This document shows, piece by piece, positions 8,726-16,886 of a DNA stretch of 64,000 bases; position 1 is the first letter of the stretch, and each line of letters begins with the position of its first letter. The translations under genes were made by a program, and so were the position numbers. Source of the stretch: Nocardia puris (GTDB lineage: Bacteria > Actinomycetota > Actinomycetes > Mycobacteriales > Mycobacteriaceae); contig NZ_QNRE01000005.1 of the NCBI RefSeq assembly GCF_003315035.1, forward strand, positions 186,001 to 250,000. Direction: 5' to 3'. The notes beneath the pieces were generated by a model. That model made no database searches. It was given only the letters and a program-made list of their open reading frames with translations, and had not been told where the DNA came from.

Positions 8726-8765
8726 CGCCGAGGGCGGGAACGCACCAGCGTTCCCGCCCTCGGCG
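8726..8765 (+). terminator. Terminator after rplA (18-bp stem)
   Basis: Arms at 8726-8743 and 8748-8765 pair over 18 bp with an ACCA loop, followed by GTTTG. It ends the secE-nusG-rplKA side and insulates the toxin-antitoxin genes that follow. Confidence 0.8.
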
Positions 8766-8809
8766 TTTGCCGGGGCTTCGATACGACGGTCCGCCGTCCG
8801 AAGCGCTAT

Positions 8810-8833
8810 CCTTACTTTGGTGTAAACGTAAGG
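8810..8833 (+). promoter_or_regulatory. Dyad overlapping the abrB-type antitoxin Shine-Dalgarno
   Basis: CCTTAC (8810-8815) and GTAAGG (8828-8833) form a perfect 6-bp inverted repeat, extended inward by TTT/AAA with one offset base. The right arm merges with the Shine-Dalgarno (AAGGAG) of the gene starting at 8841, and a TATCCT hexamer overlaps the left arm. This is where an autoregulatory AbrB/toxin complex would be expected to bind. Confidence 0.45.
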
Positions 8834-8840
8834 AGATGTC

Positions 8841-9092
8841 ATGGACGCGCTTGCTCGAATGACTTCCAAGGGTCAGTTGACGGTGCCGAAAGCTGTGCGG
8901 GACGCTCTCGACCTGCACGCCGGGGACAACGTGCACTTTCGCGTGGAGGGCGAGATCGTCGTGCTGGCCAAGACACCCGATCTGCTGGAACTGGCGGGCA
9001 GCGTTCAGGTGCCGCCAGCGGTTCGGGGTAAGACTTGGGACGAGATTCGAGAATCCGCATGGGCCGCGCAATGGCTGGAAGGGGAGGCGTGA
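8841..9092 (+). CDS. AbrB/SpoVT-type antitoxin (VapB-like)
   Basis: DNA-binding antitoxin of 83 residues. The swapped-hairpin domain is at about residues 4-48 (ARMTSKGQLTVPKAVRDAL, then GDNVHFRVEGEIVVL). The C-terminal 35 residues are predicted to contact the toxin. Its stop overlaps the GTG of the PIN toxin gene (GTGA at 9089-9092), a classic translationally coupled toxin-antitoxin arrangement. The ATG follows AAGGAG. Confidence 0.85.
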   Translation: MDALARMTSKGQLTVPKAVRDALDLHAGDNVHFRVEGEIVVLAKTPDLLELAGSVQVPPAVRGKTWDEIRESAWAAQWLEGEA

Positions 9093-9505
9093 CGGTATTT
9101 CTCGACACCAATGTCCTGGTGCGACACTTGATTCAAGAGCCGCCCGAGATGGGGCGGCGGGCGACTGCCTTCTTGTCCGGAGCTGACGCCCTGCACCTGA
9201 CGGATCTGATTCTCGCGGAGACGGTATACGTCTTGCGGAGCGTCTACCGAGTGCCTCGGCCGCAGGTCGCAGCGCTGGCACGGGCCGTCATCGGATCTCG
9301 CGGTATCGTCACCGACGATCCGGCGACGTTGATCCGCGCGGTCGACATCTACGAGCACGACCGCCTGTCGTTTGCCGACGCATATCTCATCGCCAGAGCT
9401 GAAGCGGCGGAACCGCACTCGGCTGTCGCCTCGTTCGACAAGGGCCTCGACAAGGTCGGCACCGTGCGTCGAATCGAGCCGGGGCGACTCGACGCGACTG
9501 GGTGA
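9089..9505 (+). CDS. PIN-domain ribonuclease toxin (VapC-like)
   Basis: Predicted RNA-cleaving toxin of 138 residues. The four acidic metal ligands of the PIN fold are visible: D6 in FLDTN, E44 in LAETV, D97 in FADAYL and D117 in SFDKG. The GTG start at 9089 is chosen for the four-base overlap with the antitoxin and because it places LDTN at the N-terminus; a longer frame from 9035 would overlap the antitoxin gene. Cellular target is unknown (VapC enzymes usually cut tRNA or rRNA). Confidence 0.88.
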   Translation: MTVFLDTNVLVRHLIQEPPEMGRRATAFLSGADALHLTDLILAETVYVLRSVYRVPRPQVAALARAVIGSRGIVTDDPATLIRAVDIYEHDRLSFADAYLIARAEAAEPHSAVASFDKGLDKVGTVRRIEPGRLDATG

Positions 9506-9544
9506 CGGCGGCTCTCGTCGCGTGCCGCCGTCACCCGCGTCGCT

Positions 9545-11152
9545 TCAGTCCTCGTCGTCGGACTTCCGCCAGGCCAACAGCACCGATTCGCCGTGCTGCC
9601 TGCCCCACGGCAGGAAGATCGCGACGATGACCGCGCAGACCACGACCGCGCCCGCGGCTACCAGGGAGGCGGCGTGGGAGCCTTGGAGGGCGGCGGTTTT
9701 CATGGCGGTGATCAGGCTCTCGCGCTGGGATTCCAGGAAGGACGGGAGTTCGCGTTTGCGGATCTCCAGGACGCTCAGGGGGCTGGCGCGGACCAGGCTC
9801 TTCTGTTCCTCGCTGATCAGGGTGGTGGGTATGCGGTCGATCAGCGGGTCGACGCGGGTCGTGTAGTAGGAGGCGACGATGGAGCCGAGGACCGCGACGC
9901 CGAGGGTGCCGCCGACCTCGCGGGTGGTGTCGTTCACCGCCGACCCCGCGCCCGCCTCGTTCAACGGCAGTGACGCCATGATGGATTCGGTGGCCGGTCC
10001 CTGAACGATGGCCAGGCCCAACGCCATCGACACCATCGAGGGCAGCACGTCGGTGACGTAGCCGCTGTCCACCGTGACCTGTCCGCCCAGGTAGAGCCCC
10101 ACGCCGGTGAGCAACAGGCCGAACACGATCACCGGTGTGGTGCCGAAACGCTGCGCCAGCAGCACCGCCACGGGCGCGCCGATCGCGACGGAGAACGCGA
10201 AAGGCAGTGAGGCGATGCCGAATTCGAGCGGTGTGTACTCGCGCACGCCTTGGAAGTACTGGGTGATGAGGAACAGGAATCCGAACATCGAGAAGTAGCC
10301 GACCGCGATCGACAGGGCGGGCAGCGAGAAGCGCCGGTTGCGGAACAACCGCATGTCGAGAATCGGTGCGGGAGTGCGCAATTCCCAGACGATGAACGAC
10401 GCCACCAGCGCCGCGCCGAGTGCGCCCGCGCCGAGGATGGTCACCGACAGCCAGCCGTAGTGCGGGCCTTCGATGATCGCCCACACCACCAGCGTGATGC
10501 CCGCGATGGACAGTCCGATGCCGGGCAGGTCGAGCTTGCCCACCTCGGCCGAACGCGATTCCGGCACCCACAGCACCACCGCGATCACGGCGGCGACGGC
10601 GACCGGCACGTTGATCCAGAACACCGAATGCCAGCTGAAGTGTTCGAGCAGCCAGCCGCCGGAGATGGGGCCGATGGCGATGGCGAAGCCGGCCATGGCC
10701 GTCCACGCCGCGATGGCCAGCGCCCGCTCGCGGCGGTCGGTGAAGATGTTGATGATCAGGGCGAGGGTGGCGGGGAAGACGGCCGCGGCGAACACGCCCA
10801 TGGCCGCGCGGGCGGCGATGACCGAGCCCAGCGATTCCGACAGCGCGCCGCCGACGGACATGATCGCGACGCCGATCAGGCCGAGGATCATCACCTTCCG
10901 GCGCCCGTAGCGGTCGCCCAGGTTGCCGAAGGCCAGCAACAATCCGGCGAAGGTCAGGGTGTACGCGTCGACGACCCATTGCAGGCCGCTGACACCGGTG
11001 GACAACTGCACCCCGATGGAGGGCAGGGCCACGTTGACGATGGTGTTGTCGAGGACGACCAGCAGTTCCGCCAGGCAGATGACCGCGAGGGCGAGGAATC
11101 GCTGGGAACGTCGTTCCAGCAGCACCGGTGGATCGACTATGGAGGTTGCCAT
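9545..11152 (-). CDS. MFS multidrug transporter, DHA2 (EmrB/QacA) family
   Basis: Drug:proton antiporter of 535 residues with about 14 hydrophobic helices. Helix 1 carries LDNTIVNVALPSIG (motif D1) and the loop after helix 2 carries GNLGDRYGRRKVMILG (motif A). A cytoplasmic tail of about 30 residues ends the protein. Start M at 11152 is preferred over the upstream TTG at 11218, which would add 22 residues rich in non-typical sequence and run through a dyad. No regulator gene is adjacent; a dyad at 11176-11192 may be its operator. The gene is convergent with the toxin gene. Confidence 0.9.
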   Translation of the reverse strand: MATSIVDPPVLLERRSQRFLALAVICLAELLVVLDNTIVNVALPSIGVQLSTGVSGLQWVVDAYTLTFAGLLLAFGNLGDRYGRRKVMILGLIGVAIMSVGGALSESLGSVIAARAAMGVFAAAVFPATLALIINIFTDRRERALAIAAWTAMAGFAIAIGPISGGWLLEHFSWHSVFWINVPVAVAAVIAVVLWVPESRSAEVGKLDLPGIGLSIAGITLVVWAIIEGPHYGWLSVTILGAGALGAALVASFIVWELRTPAPILDMRLFRNRRFSLPALSIAVGYFSMFGFLFLITQYFQGVREYTPLEFGIASLPFAFSVAIGAPVAVLLAQRFGTTPVIVFGLLLTGVGLYLGGQVTVDSGYVTDVLPSMVSMALGLAIVQGPATESIMASLPLNEAGAGSAVNDTTREVGGTLGVAVLGSIVASYYTTRVDPLIDRIPTTLISEEQKSLVRASPLSVLEIRKRELPSFLESQRESLITAMKTAALQGSHAASLVAAGAVVVCAVIVAIFLPWGRQHGESVLLAWRKSDDED

Positions 11153-11364
11153 AGTCCAGTAGCCAAGCAGATATATGTCACCGTTGGTAACATCTTGATG
11201 CGGCGATATCGGCCACAATCACCCCGGAAAAGTGGTGTGCATCACAACAATTCGGCCGCGCGCGGGTGTCGATCCGGCCGGGACTGGACCCGTTTTGGCA
11301 GATGGCGGGCACGACAGGTACTGTGGTCGTCAGTTGTCGACATGTTCGATCGCTACCCAATCCG
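11153..11364. other. Intergenic region between MFS gene and the rplJ leader
   Basis: No coding potential is evident. It must contain the promoter of the minus-strand MFS gene (with the dyad at 11176-11192) and that of rplJL on the plus strand. I cannot assign convincing -35/-10 pairs for rplJ. Confidence 0.5.
11176..11192. promoter_or_regulatory. Candidate operator upstream of the MFS gene
   Basis: The 17-bp dyad TGTCACC-GTT-GGTAACA has 6 of 7 matching arm bases (TGTYACC/GGTRACA). It lies 24 bp upstream of the MFS start codon, where a repressor would block transcription. No TetR or MarR gene is adjacent, so the cognate factor would act from elsewhere. Confidence 0.4.
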
Positions 11365-11534
11365 TTCTACCGAAGACCGTTGGTCGCCGATTCCGCAGGG
11401 AATCGGTCGAAGGTCCGGCGACATTGCCGGCGGCCCACGCAGGGAGGACCGAGGCTGGGAGTCGATACGAGTCTCGGACTCGCTCGATTTTTCCTGTGCG
11501 CCCCGGAACGCTCTGCGTCCGGGGCGTTCGTTTT
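11365..11534 (+). promoter_or_regulatory. L10 (rplJ) leader with terminator-like hairpins
   Basis: Upstream of rplJ the sequence contains segments typical of the actinobacterial L10 leader (around ACCGAAGACCGTTGGTCGCC, GGCCCACGCAGGGAGGACCG), where L10(L12)4 binds its own mRNA. Two hairpins follow. The first (11462-11487) has arms CGAGTC/GACTCG plus TCGA/TCGA and is followed by five Ts. The second has perfect 9-bp arms CGCCCCGGA (11499-11507) and TCCGGGGCG (11518-11526), followed by TTCGTTTT. Both resemble intrinsic terminators and suggest attenuation of rplJL. The family match is from memory of the pattern, not a covariance search. Confidence 0.7.
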
Positions 11535-11596
11535 GTCGCCGGACCCCTGATCGGTAGTTCGCATACACGAACCGACCATCAGAGAGGAGGCGAAGT

Positions 11597-12127
11597 ATGG
11601 CAAAGGCTGAGAAGGTCACCGCGGTTGCGGAGATCGCCGAGCAGTTCAAGAACTCCACGGCCACCGTGGTCACGGAATACCGTGGCCTGTCGGTCGGCAA
11701 GCTCACCGAACTGCGGCGTGCGCTCGGCTCGGAAGCGACGTACTCCGTCGCCAAGAACACCCTGGTGAAGCGCGCGGCCGCCGAGGCGGGCGTCGAGGGG
11801 CTCGACGACCTGTTCGTCGGTCCCACCGCGATCACCTTCATCACCGGTGAGCCGGTCGATGCGGCGAAGGCCCTGAAGACCTTCGCCAAGGAGAACAAGG
11901 CGCTCGTCATCAAGGGCGGCTACATGGACGGCGCCGCGCTGTCCGTCGCCGAGGTCGAGAAGATCGCCGATCTGGAATCCCGCGAGGTGCTGCTGGCCAA
12001 GCTGGCCGGTGCTCTCAAGGGCAACCTGGCCAAGGCCGCCGGCCTGTTCAACGCTCCTGCCTCGCAGGTGGCCCGCCTGGCCGCCGCGCTCGAGGAGAAG
12101 AAGCGGGCCGAAGGCGGCGCCGAATAA
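11597..12127 (+). CDS. rplJ: 50S ribosomal protein L10
   Basis: Stalk base protein of 176 residues: MAKAEKVTAVAEIAEQFKNS at the start, the conserved TEYRGLSVGKLTELRRAL helix, and a C-terminal helix that anchors L12 dimers. ATG 11597 is preceded by AGAGAGGAGG. It is 45 bp upstream of rplL and is preceded by the L10 leader. Confidence 0.97.
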   Translation: MAKAEKVTAVAEIAEQFKNSTATVVTEYRGLSVGKLTELRRALGSEATYSVAKNTLVKRAAAEAGVEGLDDLFVGPTAITFITGEPVDAAKALKTFAKENKALVIKGGYMDGAALSVAEVEKIADLESREVLLAKLAGALKGNLAKAAGLFNAPASQVARLAAALEEKKRAEGGAE

Positions 12128-12172
12128 TTCGGCCCGCCCCCACAGACATCCACTACCGAAAGGAAAACAACA

Positions 12173-12553
12173 ATGGCCAACGTTGACGAACTGCTCGAGA
12201 CCTTCGGCAACATGACCCTGCTCGAGCTGTCGGACTTCGTCAAGAAGTTCGAGGAGAAGTTCGAGGTCACCGCCGCGGCTCCGGTCGCCGTCGCCGCCGT
12301 CGGTGGCGCTGCCGCTCCGGCCGAGGCCGCCGAGGAGCAGGACGAGTTCGACGTCATCCTCGAGGGTGCCGGCGACAAGAAGATCCAGGTCATCAAGGTG
12401 GTCCGTGAGATCGTCTCGGGCCTGGGCCTGAAGGAGGCCAAGGACCTCGTCGAGGGTGCGCCCAAGCCGATCCTGGAGAAGGTCGCCAAGGACGCCGCCG
12501 ACGCCGCCAAGGCCAAGCTGGAAGAGGCCGGCGCCAAGGTGTCGGTCAAGTAA
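12173..12553 (+). CDS. rplL: 50S ribosomal protein L7/L12
   Basis: Stalk protein of 126 residues. The N-terminal dimerisation domain (MANVDELLETFGNMTLLELS) is joined by an Ala-rich hinge to the factor-binding domain (DVILEGAGDKKIQVIKVVRE ... GLGLKEAKDLVEGAPKPI). AAAGGAAAA precedes the ATG. Confidence 0.97.
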   Translation: MANVDELLETFGNMTLLELSDFVKKFEEKFEVTAAAPVAVAAVGGAAAPAEAAEEQDEFDVILEGAGDKKIQVIKVVREIVSGLGLKEAKDLVEGAPKPILEKVAKDAADAAKAKLEEAGAKVSVK

Positions 12554-12574
12554 TTCCCGAATTACTTCGCTCGC

Positions 12575-12601
12575 GGGCGGTCCCCACCTCGGGGGCCGCC
12601 C
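12575..12601 (+). terminator. Terminator after rplL
   Basis: Arms GGGCGGTCCCC and GGGGGCCGCCC pair over 11 bp (one G-T) with an ACCTC loop. The T-tract is weak (GTTCGCGTTCG). Confidence 0.65.
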
Positions 12602-12796
12602 GTTCGCGTTCGCGGGGGACATGCGAGCGTAGTACCCGAAAGTCCGAGGATGTCCGGCTTACTCTGGAGTCAGGTTGGGGTGTGCCGCGTCTCGGGCATG
12701 CGATAGAGTGACCGAACCCACTGTGACGTGACGCACCGCGAGGACCGAGGCGCGGTTCGCCGGTGGGCTGCTCGCTGAGAAACTGTGGAGGTAGGC

Positions 12797-13870
12797 GTGG
12801 GCGTCGAGGTCAGGACCGAGGGTGTTACCAAATCCTTCGGTTCACAGCGAATTTGGCAGGACGTGTCGCTGACCCTGCCTTCCGGCGAGGTGAGCGCGCT
12901 GCTGGGCCCGTCGGGTACGGGTAAGTCGGTGTTCCTGAAGTCGCTGATCGGCCTGCTGCGTCCCGAGCGCGGCTCGATCTACATCGACGGCACCGACATC
13001 ACCACCTGCTCCAACAAGGAGCTCTACGAGATCCGCAAGCTGTTCGGCGTGCTGTTCCAGGACGGCGCGCTGTTCGGCTCGATGAATCTGTTCGACAATG
13101 TCGCGTTCCCGCTTCGTGAGCACACGAAGAAGTCGGAGAGCGAGATCAAGAACATCGTCATGGAGAAGCTCGAGCTGACCGGTCTGCTCGGCGCCGAGGG
13201 CAAGCTGCCCGGCGAGATCTCCGGCGGTATGCGCAAGCGCGCCGGGCTGGCGCGTGCGCTGGTGCTGGACCCGCAGATCATCCTGGTCGACGAGCCCGAC
13301 TCGGGTCTGGACCCGGTCCGCACCTCGTACCTGAGCCAGCTGCTGATCGACATCAACGCCCAGATCGACGCGACGATCCTGATCGTGACGCACAACATCA
13401 ACCTGGCCCGTACCGTGCCCGACAATATCGGCATGCTGTTCCGCCGCCAGCTGGTGATGTTCGGCCCGCGTGAGGTGCTGTTGACCTCGGAGGAGCCGGT
13501 GGTCAAGCAGTTCCTCAACGGCCGGATGATCGGTCCGATCGGCATGTCGGAGGAGAAGGACGAGGCGCAGATGGCCCGCGAGCAGGCGCTCGTGGACGCC
13601 GGTCACCACCACGGTGGCGCCGAAGAGGTCGAGGGCATCATCCCGCAGATGAAGGCCACGCCCGGTATGCCGGTGCGCCAGGCGGTGCATCGCCGTCAGG
13701 CGCGGGTGCGCGAGATCATGCACACGCTGCCGCACGCCGCGCAGGTCGCCATCCGCGAATCCATGACCGAGAACGACGACACCCAGGTGATGTCGTACAA
13801 CCTGCCCACCGCGCCGATTCCGGGCGGCGCGAACGACACCACCGTGCGCCACAACACAACCAACGGGTAG
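12797..13870 (+). CDS. mceG: Mce-family ABC transporter ATPase (MceG/Mkl)
   Basis: Energises Mce lipid importers. It has 357 residues, close to mycobacterial Mkl. Walker A is GPSGTGKSVF, the signature ISGGMRKRAGLARAL and Walker B ILVDEPDSGLD; the C-terminal 110 residues form the Mce-specific extension. GTG 12797 follows GGAGG with five-base spacing; an in-frame GTG at 12785 lacks such a site. It stands 10 bp upstream of yrbEA and so is in one operon with the permeases and mceA-F, whereas in M. tuberculosis mkl is an orphan near rplL-rpoB. Confidence 0.94.
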   Translation: MGVEVRTEGVTKSFGSQRIWQDVSLTLPSGEVSALLGPSGTGKSVFLKSLIGLLRPERGSIYIDGTDITTCSNKELYEIRKLFGVLFQDGALFGSMNLFDNVAFPLREHTKKSESEIKNIVMEKLELTGLLGAEGKLPGEISGGMRKRAGLARALVLDPQIILVDEPDSGLDPVRTSYLSQLLIDINAQIDATILIVTHNINLARTVPDNIGMLFRRQLVMFGPREVLLTSEEPVVKQFLNGRMIGPIGMSEEKDEAQMAREQALVDAGHHHGGAEEVEGIIPQMKATPGMPVRQAVHRRQARVREIMHTLPHAAQVAIRESMTENDDTQVMSYNLPTAPIPGGANDTTVRHNTTNG

Positions 13871-13880
13871 CATTCCGCGC

Positions 13881-14675
13881 GTGACCCCATCCCTGGCGCG
13901 CGTGCGAACTCCAGTCGAGTCCGCATTCGCCCAGGTAGGCAACGTCTTTGCGCTGTTCGTCGACGTACTGCGCAAGATGTTCCGGCGCCCGTTCCAGTGG
14001 CGCGAGTTCATCGAGCAATCCTGGTTCATCGCCAGCGTCTCGATCCTGCCCAGCGCGCTGGTGGCGATTCCGTTCGGCGCGGTGGTCGCGCTGCAGACCG
14101 GTTCGCTGATCAAGCAACTCGGCGCGGAGTCGTTCACCGGCGCCACGAGCGTGCTCGCCACCGTGCAGCAGGCCGCGCCGGTGGTGACGGCGCTGATCAT
14201 CGCGGGCGCGGCCGGCTCCGCGGTGGCCGCCGACCTCGGCGCGCGTGTGATCCGCGAGGAGATCGACGCCATGGAGGTGCTCGGCGTCGATCCGGTCGCC
14301 CGGCTCGTGGTACCGCGCGTATTGGCCATGACGCTGGTGGCGGTGCTGCTCAACGGCCTGGTCTCGGTGGTCGGCATCGCCGGTGGTTATTTCTTCAACG
14401 TGCTCTTGCAGGGCGGTACGCCCGGTGCGTATCTCTCGTCGTTCTCGGCGTTGGCGCAATTGCCCGACCTGTGGATCGGCGAGATCAAAGCGGCGATTTT
14501 CGGGCTGTTGGCCGGGGTGATCGCGGCATACAAGGGACTGCATCCGAAGGGGGGACCGAAAGGAGTCGGTGACGCGGTGAACCAATCCGTGGTGATCACA
14601 TTCCTGGTCCTTTTTTTCGTGAATGTCATTCTGACGTTGGTGTATCTACAGGTCGTTCCGGCCAAGGGCTCGTGA
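13881..14675 (+). CDS. yrbEA: Mce-associated permease YrbEA (MlaE family)
   Basis: Inner-membrane permease of 264 residues, MlaE-type, with about five to six helices. The family's conserved EEIDAMEVLGVDPVARLVVPR loop (about residues 125-145), which docks on the ATPase, is intact. GTG at 13881. It partners with YrbEB two bases downstream. Confidence 0.92.
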   Translation: MTPSLARVRTPVESAFAQVGNVFALFVDVLRKMFRRPFQWREFIEQSWFIASVSILPSALVAIPFGAVVALQTGSLIKQLGAESFTGATSVLATVQQAAPVVTALIIAGAAGSAVAADLGARVIREEIDAMEVLGVDPVARLVVPRVLAMTLVAVLLNGLVSVVGIAGGYFFNVLLQGGTPGAYLSSFSALAQLPDLWIGEIKAAIFGLLAGVIAAYKGLHPKGGPKGVGDAVNQSVVITFLVLFFVNVILTLVYLQVVPAKGS

Positions 14676-14676
14676 C

Positions 14677-15543
14677 GTGGTGACCTCGTCGCGGGACCCG
14701 GTGCTGGCCAAGTCGGCCCGCCGGGCGGGAGCCCTCGCGCGGACGCCGCTGGACGTGGTGGATCGCGCGGGCGAGCAGATGTCGTTCTACGCGCGCGCCA
14801 TCGCCTGGATTCCGCGCACCGCCGTGCACTACCGCAAGGAAGTCATGCGGCTGCTGGCCGAGGTGACCTTCGGCAGCGGCGCGCTCGCGGTGATCGGCGG
14901 CACCATCGGCGTCATCGTGTTCATGTCCGGTTCGGTCGGCGTGGTGGTGGGCCTGCAGGGCTTCAAAGCGCTGGATTCGCTGGGCAGTTCGGTGCTCACC
15001 GGCTTCCTCACCGCCTACATCAACACCCGTGAGATCGCGCCGCTGGTGGCGGCGCTCGCGCTCTCGGCCACCGTGGGCTGCGGGTTCACCGCGCAATTGG
15101 GCGCGATGCGGATCTCCGAGGAGATCGACGCGCTCGAGGTGATGGCGGTGCCGGGTGTGCCGTTCCTGGTGACGACGCGCGTGATCGCGGGCTTCCTGGC
15201 CGTCATCCCGCTCTACATCGTGGGCTTGCTCGGCGCGTACTTCGCCTCGCGGGCGGTGAGCATCTGGTTCAACGGCCAGTCCAGCGGTTCCTACGACCAC
15301 TATTTCAGCCTGTTCCTGCCACCGGAGGACGTGCTCTATTCGTTCCTCAAGGTGCTGGTGTTCGCGTTCGTGATCATCCTGGTGCACTGCTACTACGGCT
15401 TCACCGCGACGGGCGGTCCGGCCGGGGTCGGCGTGGCGGTGGGCCGGGCGGTGCGCGCGGCCATCGTGCTGGTGAACGTGCTCGACTTCTTCCTCAGCCT
15501 GGCCATCTGGGGCACCACGACCACGGTGCGGGTGGCCGGATGA
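14677..15543 (+). CDS. yrbEB: Mce-associated permease YrbEB (MlaE family)
   Basis: Second MlaE-type permease, 288 residues, with an N-terminal cytoplasmic segment of about 50 residues and the loop SEEIDALEVMAVPGVPFLVT. Two consecutive GTG codons (14677, 14680) could serve as the start. Its stop overlaps the ATG of mceA (ATGA), so translation is coupled. Confidence 0.92.
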   Translation: MVTSSRDPVLAKSARRAGALARTPLDVVDRAGEQMSFYARAIAWIPRTAVHYRKEVMRLLAEVTFGSGALAVIGGTIGVIVFMSGSVGVVVGLQGFKALDSLGSSVLTGFLTAYINTREIAPLVAALALSATVGCGFTAQLGAMRISEEIDALEVMAVPGVPFLVTTRVIAGFLAVIPLYIVGLLGAYFASRAVSIWFNGQSSGSYDHYFSLFLPPEDVLYSFLKVLVFAFVIILVHCYYGFTATGGPAGVGVAVGRAVRAAIVLVNVLDFFLSLAIWGTTTTVRVAG

Positions 15544-16886
15544 CCGGGGTGTGGCGGGCCACCGAGAAGCTGCGGGTGCGGCTGCTGGGCATCGTGTTCT
15601 TCCTGGTGGTCGGGCTGTTCCTGTGGGGGACGGTGGCGATCTACAACAAGCAGTTCGTGCGCACCGTGGACGTGGACCTGATCACCGACAGCGTCGGCAA
15701 CGCGCTGAGCCGCAACGCCGATGTGAAGGTGCGCGGCGTGACGGTCGGGGAGGTGCGCGCCAGCCGCGCCGAGGGCGACCGGGTGACCCTGGACCTGGCC
15801 ATCGATCCGGACAAGGCCGGCCAGATCCCGGTGAACGCGACCGCGCGCCTGCTGCCCAAGACATTGTTCGGCGAGCGCTACGTGGATCTGGTGATCCCCG
15901 ACGAGCCGAGCCCGCAGCACCTCACCGACGGTGTGACCCTGCATCAGGACGCGAGCGGCAACGCGATCGAGATCAGCCAGTTGCTCGACAACCTGTTGCC
16001 GCTGCTGCAAGCCATTCCGCCACAGGATCTGGCCGCGACCCTCGGCGCGCTCTCCCAGGCGCTGTCGGGCCAGGGTGTCGCACTGGGCGAGACAGTGGAC
16101 CGCCTCGACACGATCTTCCGCGATCTCAACGGCGTGCTGCCGGAGTTGCAGGAGGGCCTGCGCCACTTCGCCGAGACCGCCGCCGTCTACTCCGACGCCG
16201 CCCCGCAGCTGGTGGACGCCCTGGACAACTTGCGCACCACCAACACCACCATCGTGCAGCGCCGCGCCGATATCGACGCACTGTACGCGGTGCTCACGCC
16301 GACCTCGGCCAGCGCCGCCGACTTCCTGCTCGCCAACCGCGACAACATCATCGACCTGGCCGCCGACTCGCGGCCCGCGCTGGAACAGCTCGCCACCTAC
16401 TCGCCGAGCTACGCCTGCGCGCTGGCCAACTTCGCGAAGATGAAGCCCCGCATCGACGAACTTTTCGGCATGGGCACCGATCGCCCCGGTTCGCGGGTGA
16501 CGATCGAGCTCACCAACACTCGCGGCAAGTACCTGCCCAACCAGGACGAACCCCGTTGGCTCGACACCAGCGGCCCGTGGTGCGTCCCCGAATTCCCGGT
16601 GGGCGTGGACGCGGGCCAGTACCCCGCCGGGCCGCGCAACGACGGGTCCTACGCGGTGCCGAGCCGCAATCCGGGCGATCAGACCTCGGGCTGGCTCCCC
16701 GCCCCGCAGTTCGGCGTCTTCCCGGCCGCCGCGCAGGTGCCCACGCTGGCCGGTTCGCCGGGCGAACAGCAGTCGCTCGGCGCGATCTACGGTGCGGCGC
16801 ACGGGGTTTCCCCCGACCAGGTGCCGGGCTGGGTGACCAGGGCGGGTGCGCCCGCGTTCCGCGGCAGCGAGGTGAGCGTGCGATGA
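15540..16886 (+). CDS. mceA: Mce family protein MceA
   Basis: Substrate-binding subunit of the Mce importer, 448 residues. One N-terminal membrane helix (about 14-33, LLGIVFFLVVGLFLWG) anchors it outside the membrane; the MCE/MlaD domain follows (about 38-115, with DVKVRGVTVGEVRASRAEGD). A long helical middle part (about 120-330) builds the transport tube, and the C-terminus is Pro/Gly-rich with Cys pairs likely disulphide bonded (ACALANFAKM, PWCVPEF). Confidence 0.93.
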   Translation: MTGVWRATEKLRVRLLGIVFFLVVGLFLWGTVAIYNKQFVRTVDVDLITDSVGNALSRNADVKVRGVTVGEVRASRAEGDRVTLDLAIDPDKAGQIPVNATARLLPKTLFGERYVDLVIPDEPSPQHLTDGVTLHQDASGNAIEISQLLDNLLPLLQAIPPQDLAATLGALSQALSGQGVALGETVDRLDTIFRDLNGVLPELQEGLRHFAETAAVYSDAAPQLVDALDNLRTTNTTIVQRRADIDALYAVLTPTSASAADFLLANRDNIIDLAADSRPALEQLATYSPSYACALANFAKMKPRIDELFGMGTDRPGSRVTIELTNTRGKYLPNQDEPRWLDTSGPWCVPEFPVGVDAGQYPAGPRNDGSYAVPSRNPGDQTSGWLPAPQFGVFPAAAQVPTLAGSPGEQQSLGAIYGAAHGVSPDQVPGWVTRAGAPAFRGSEVSVR

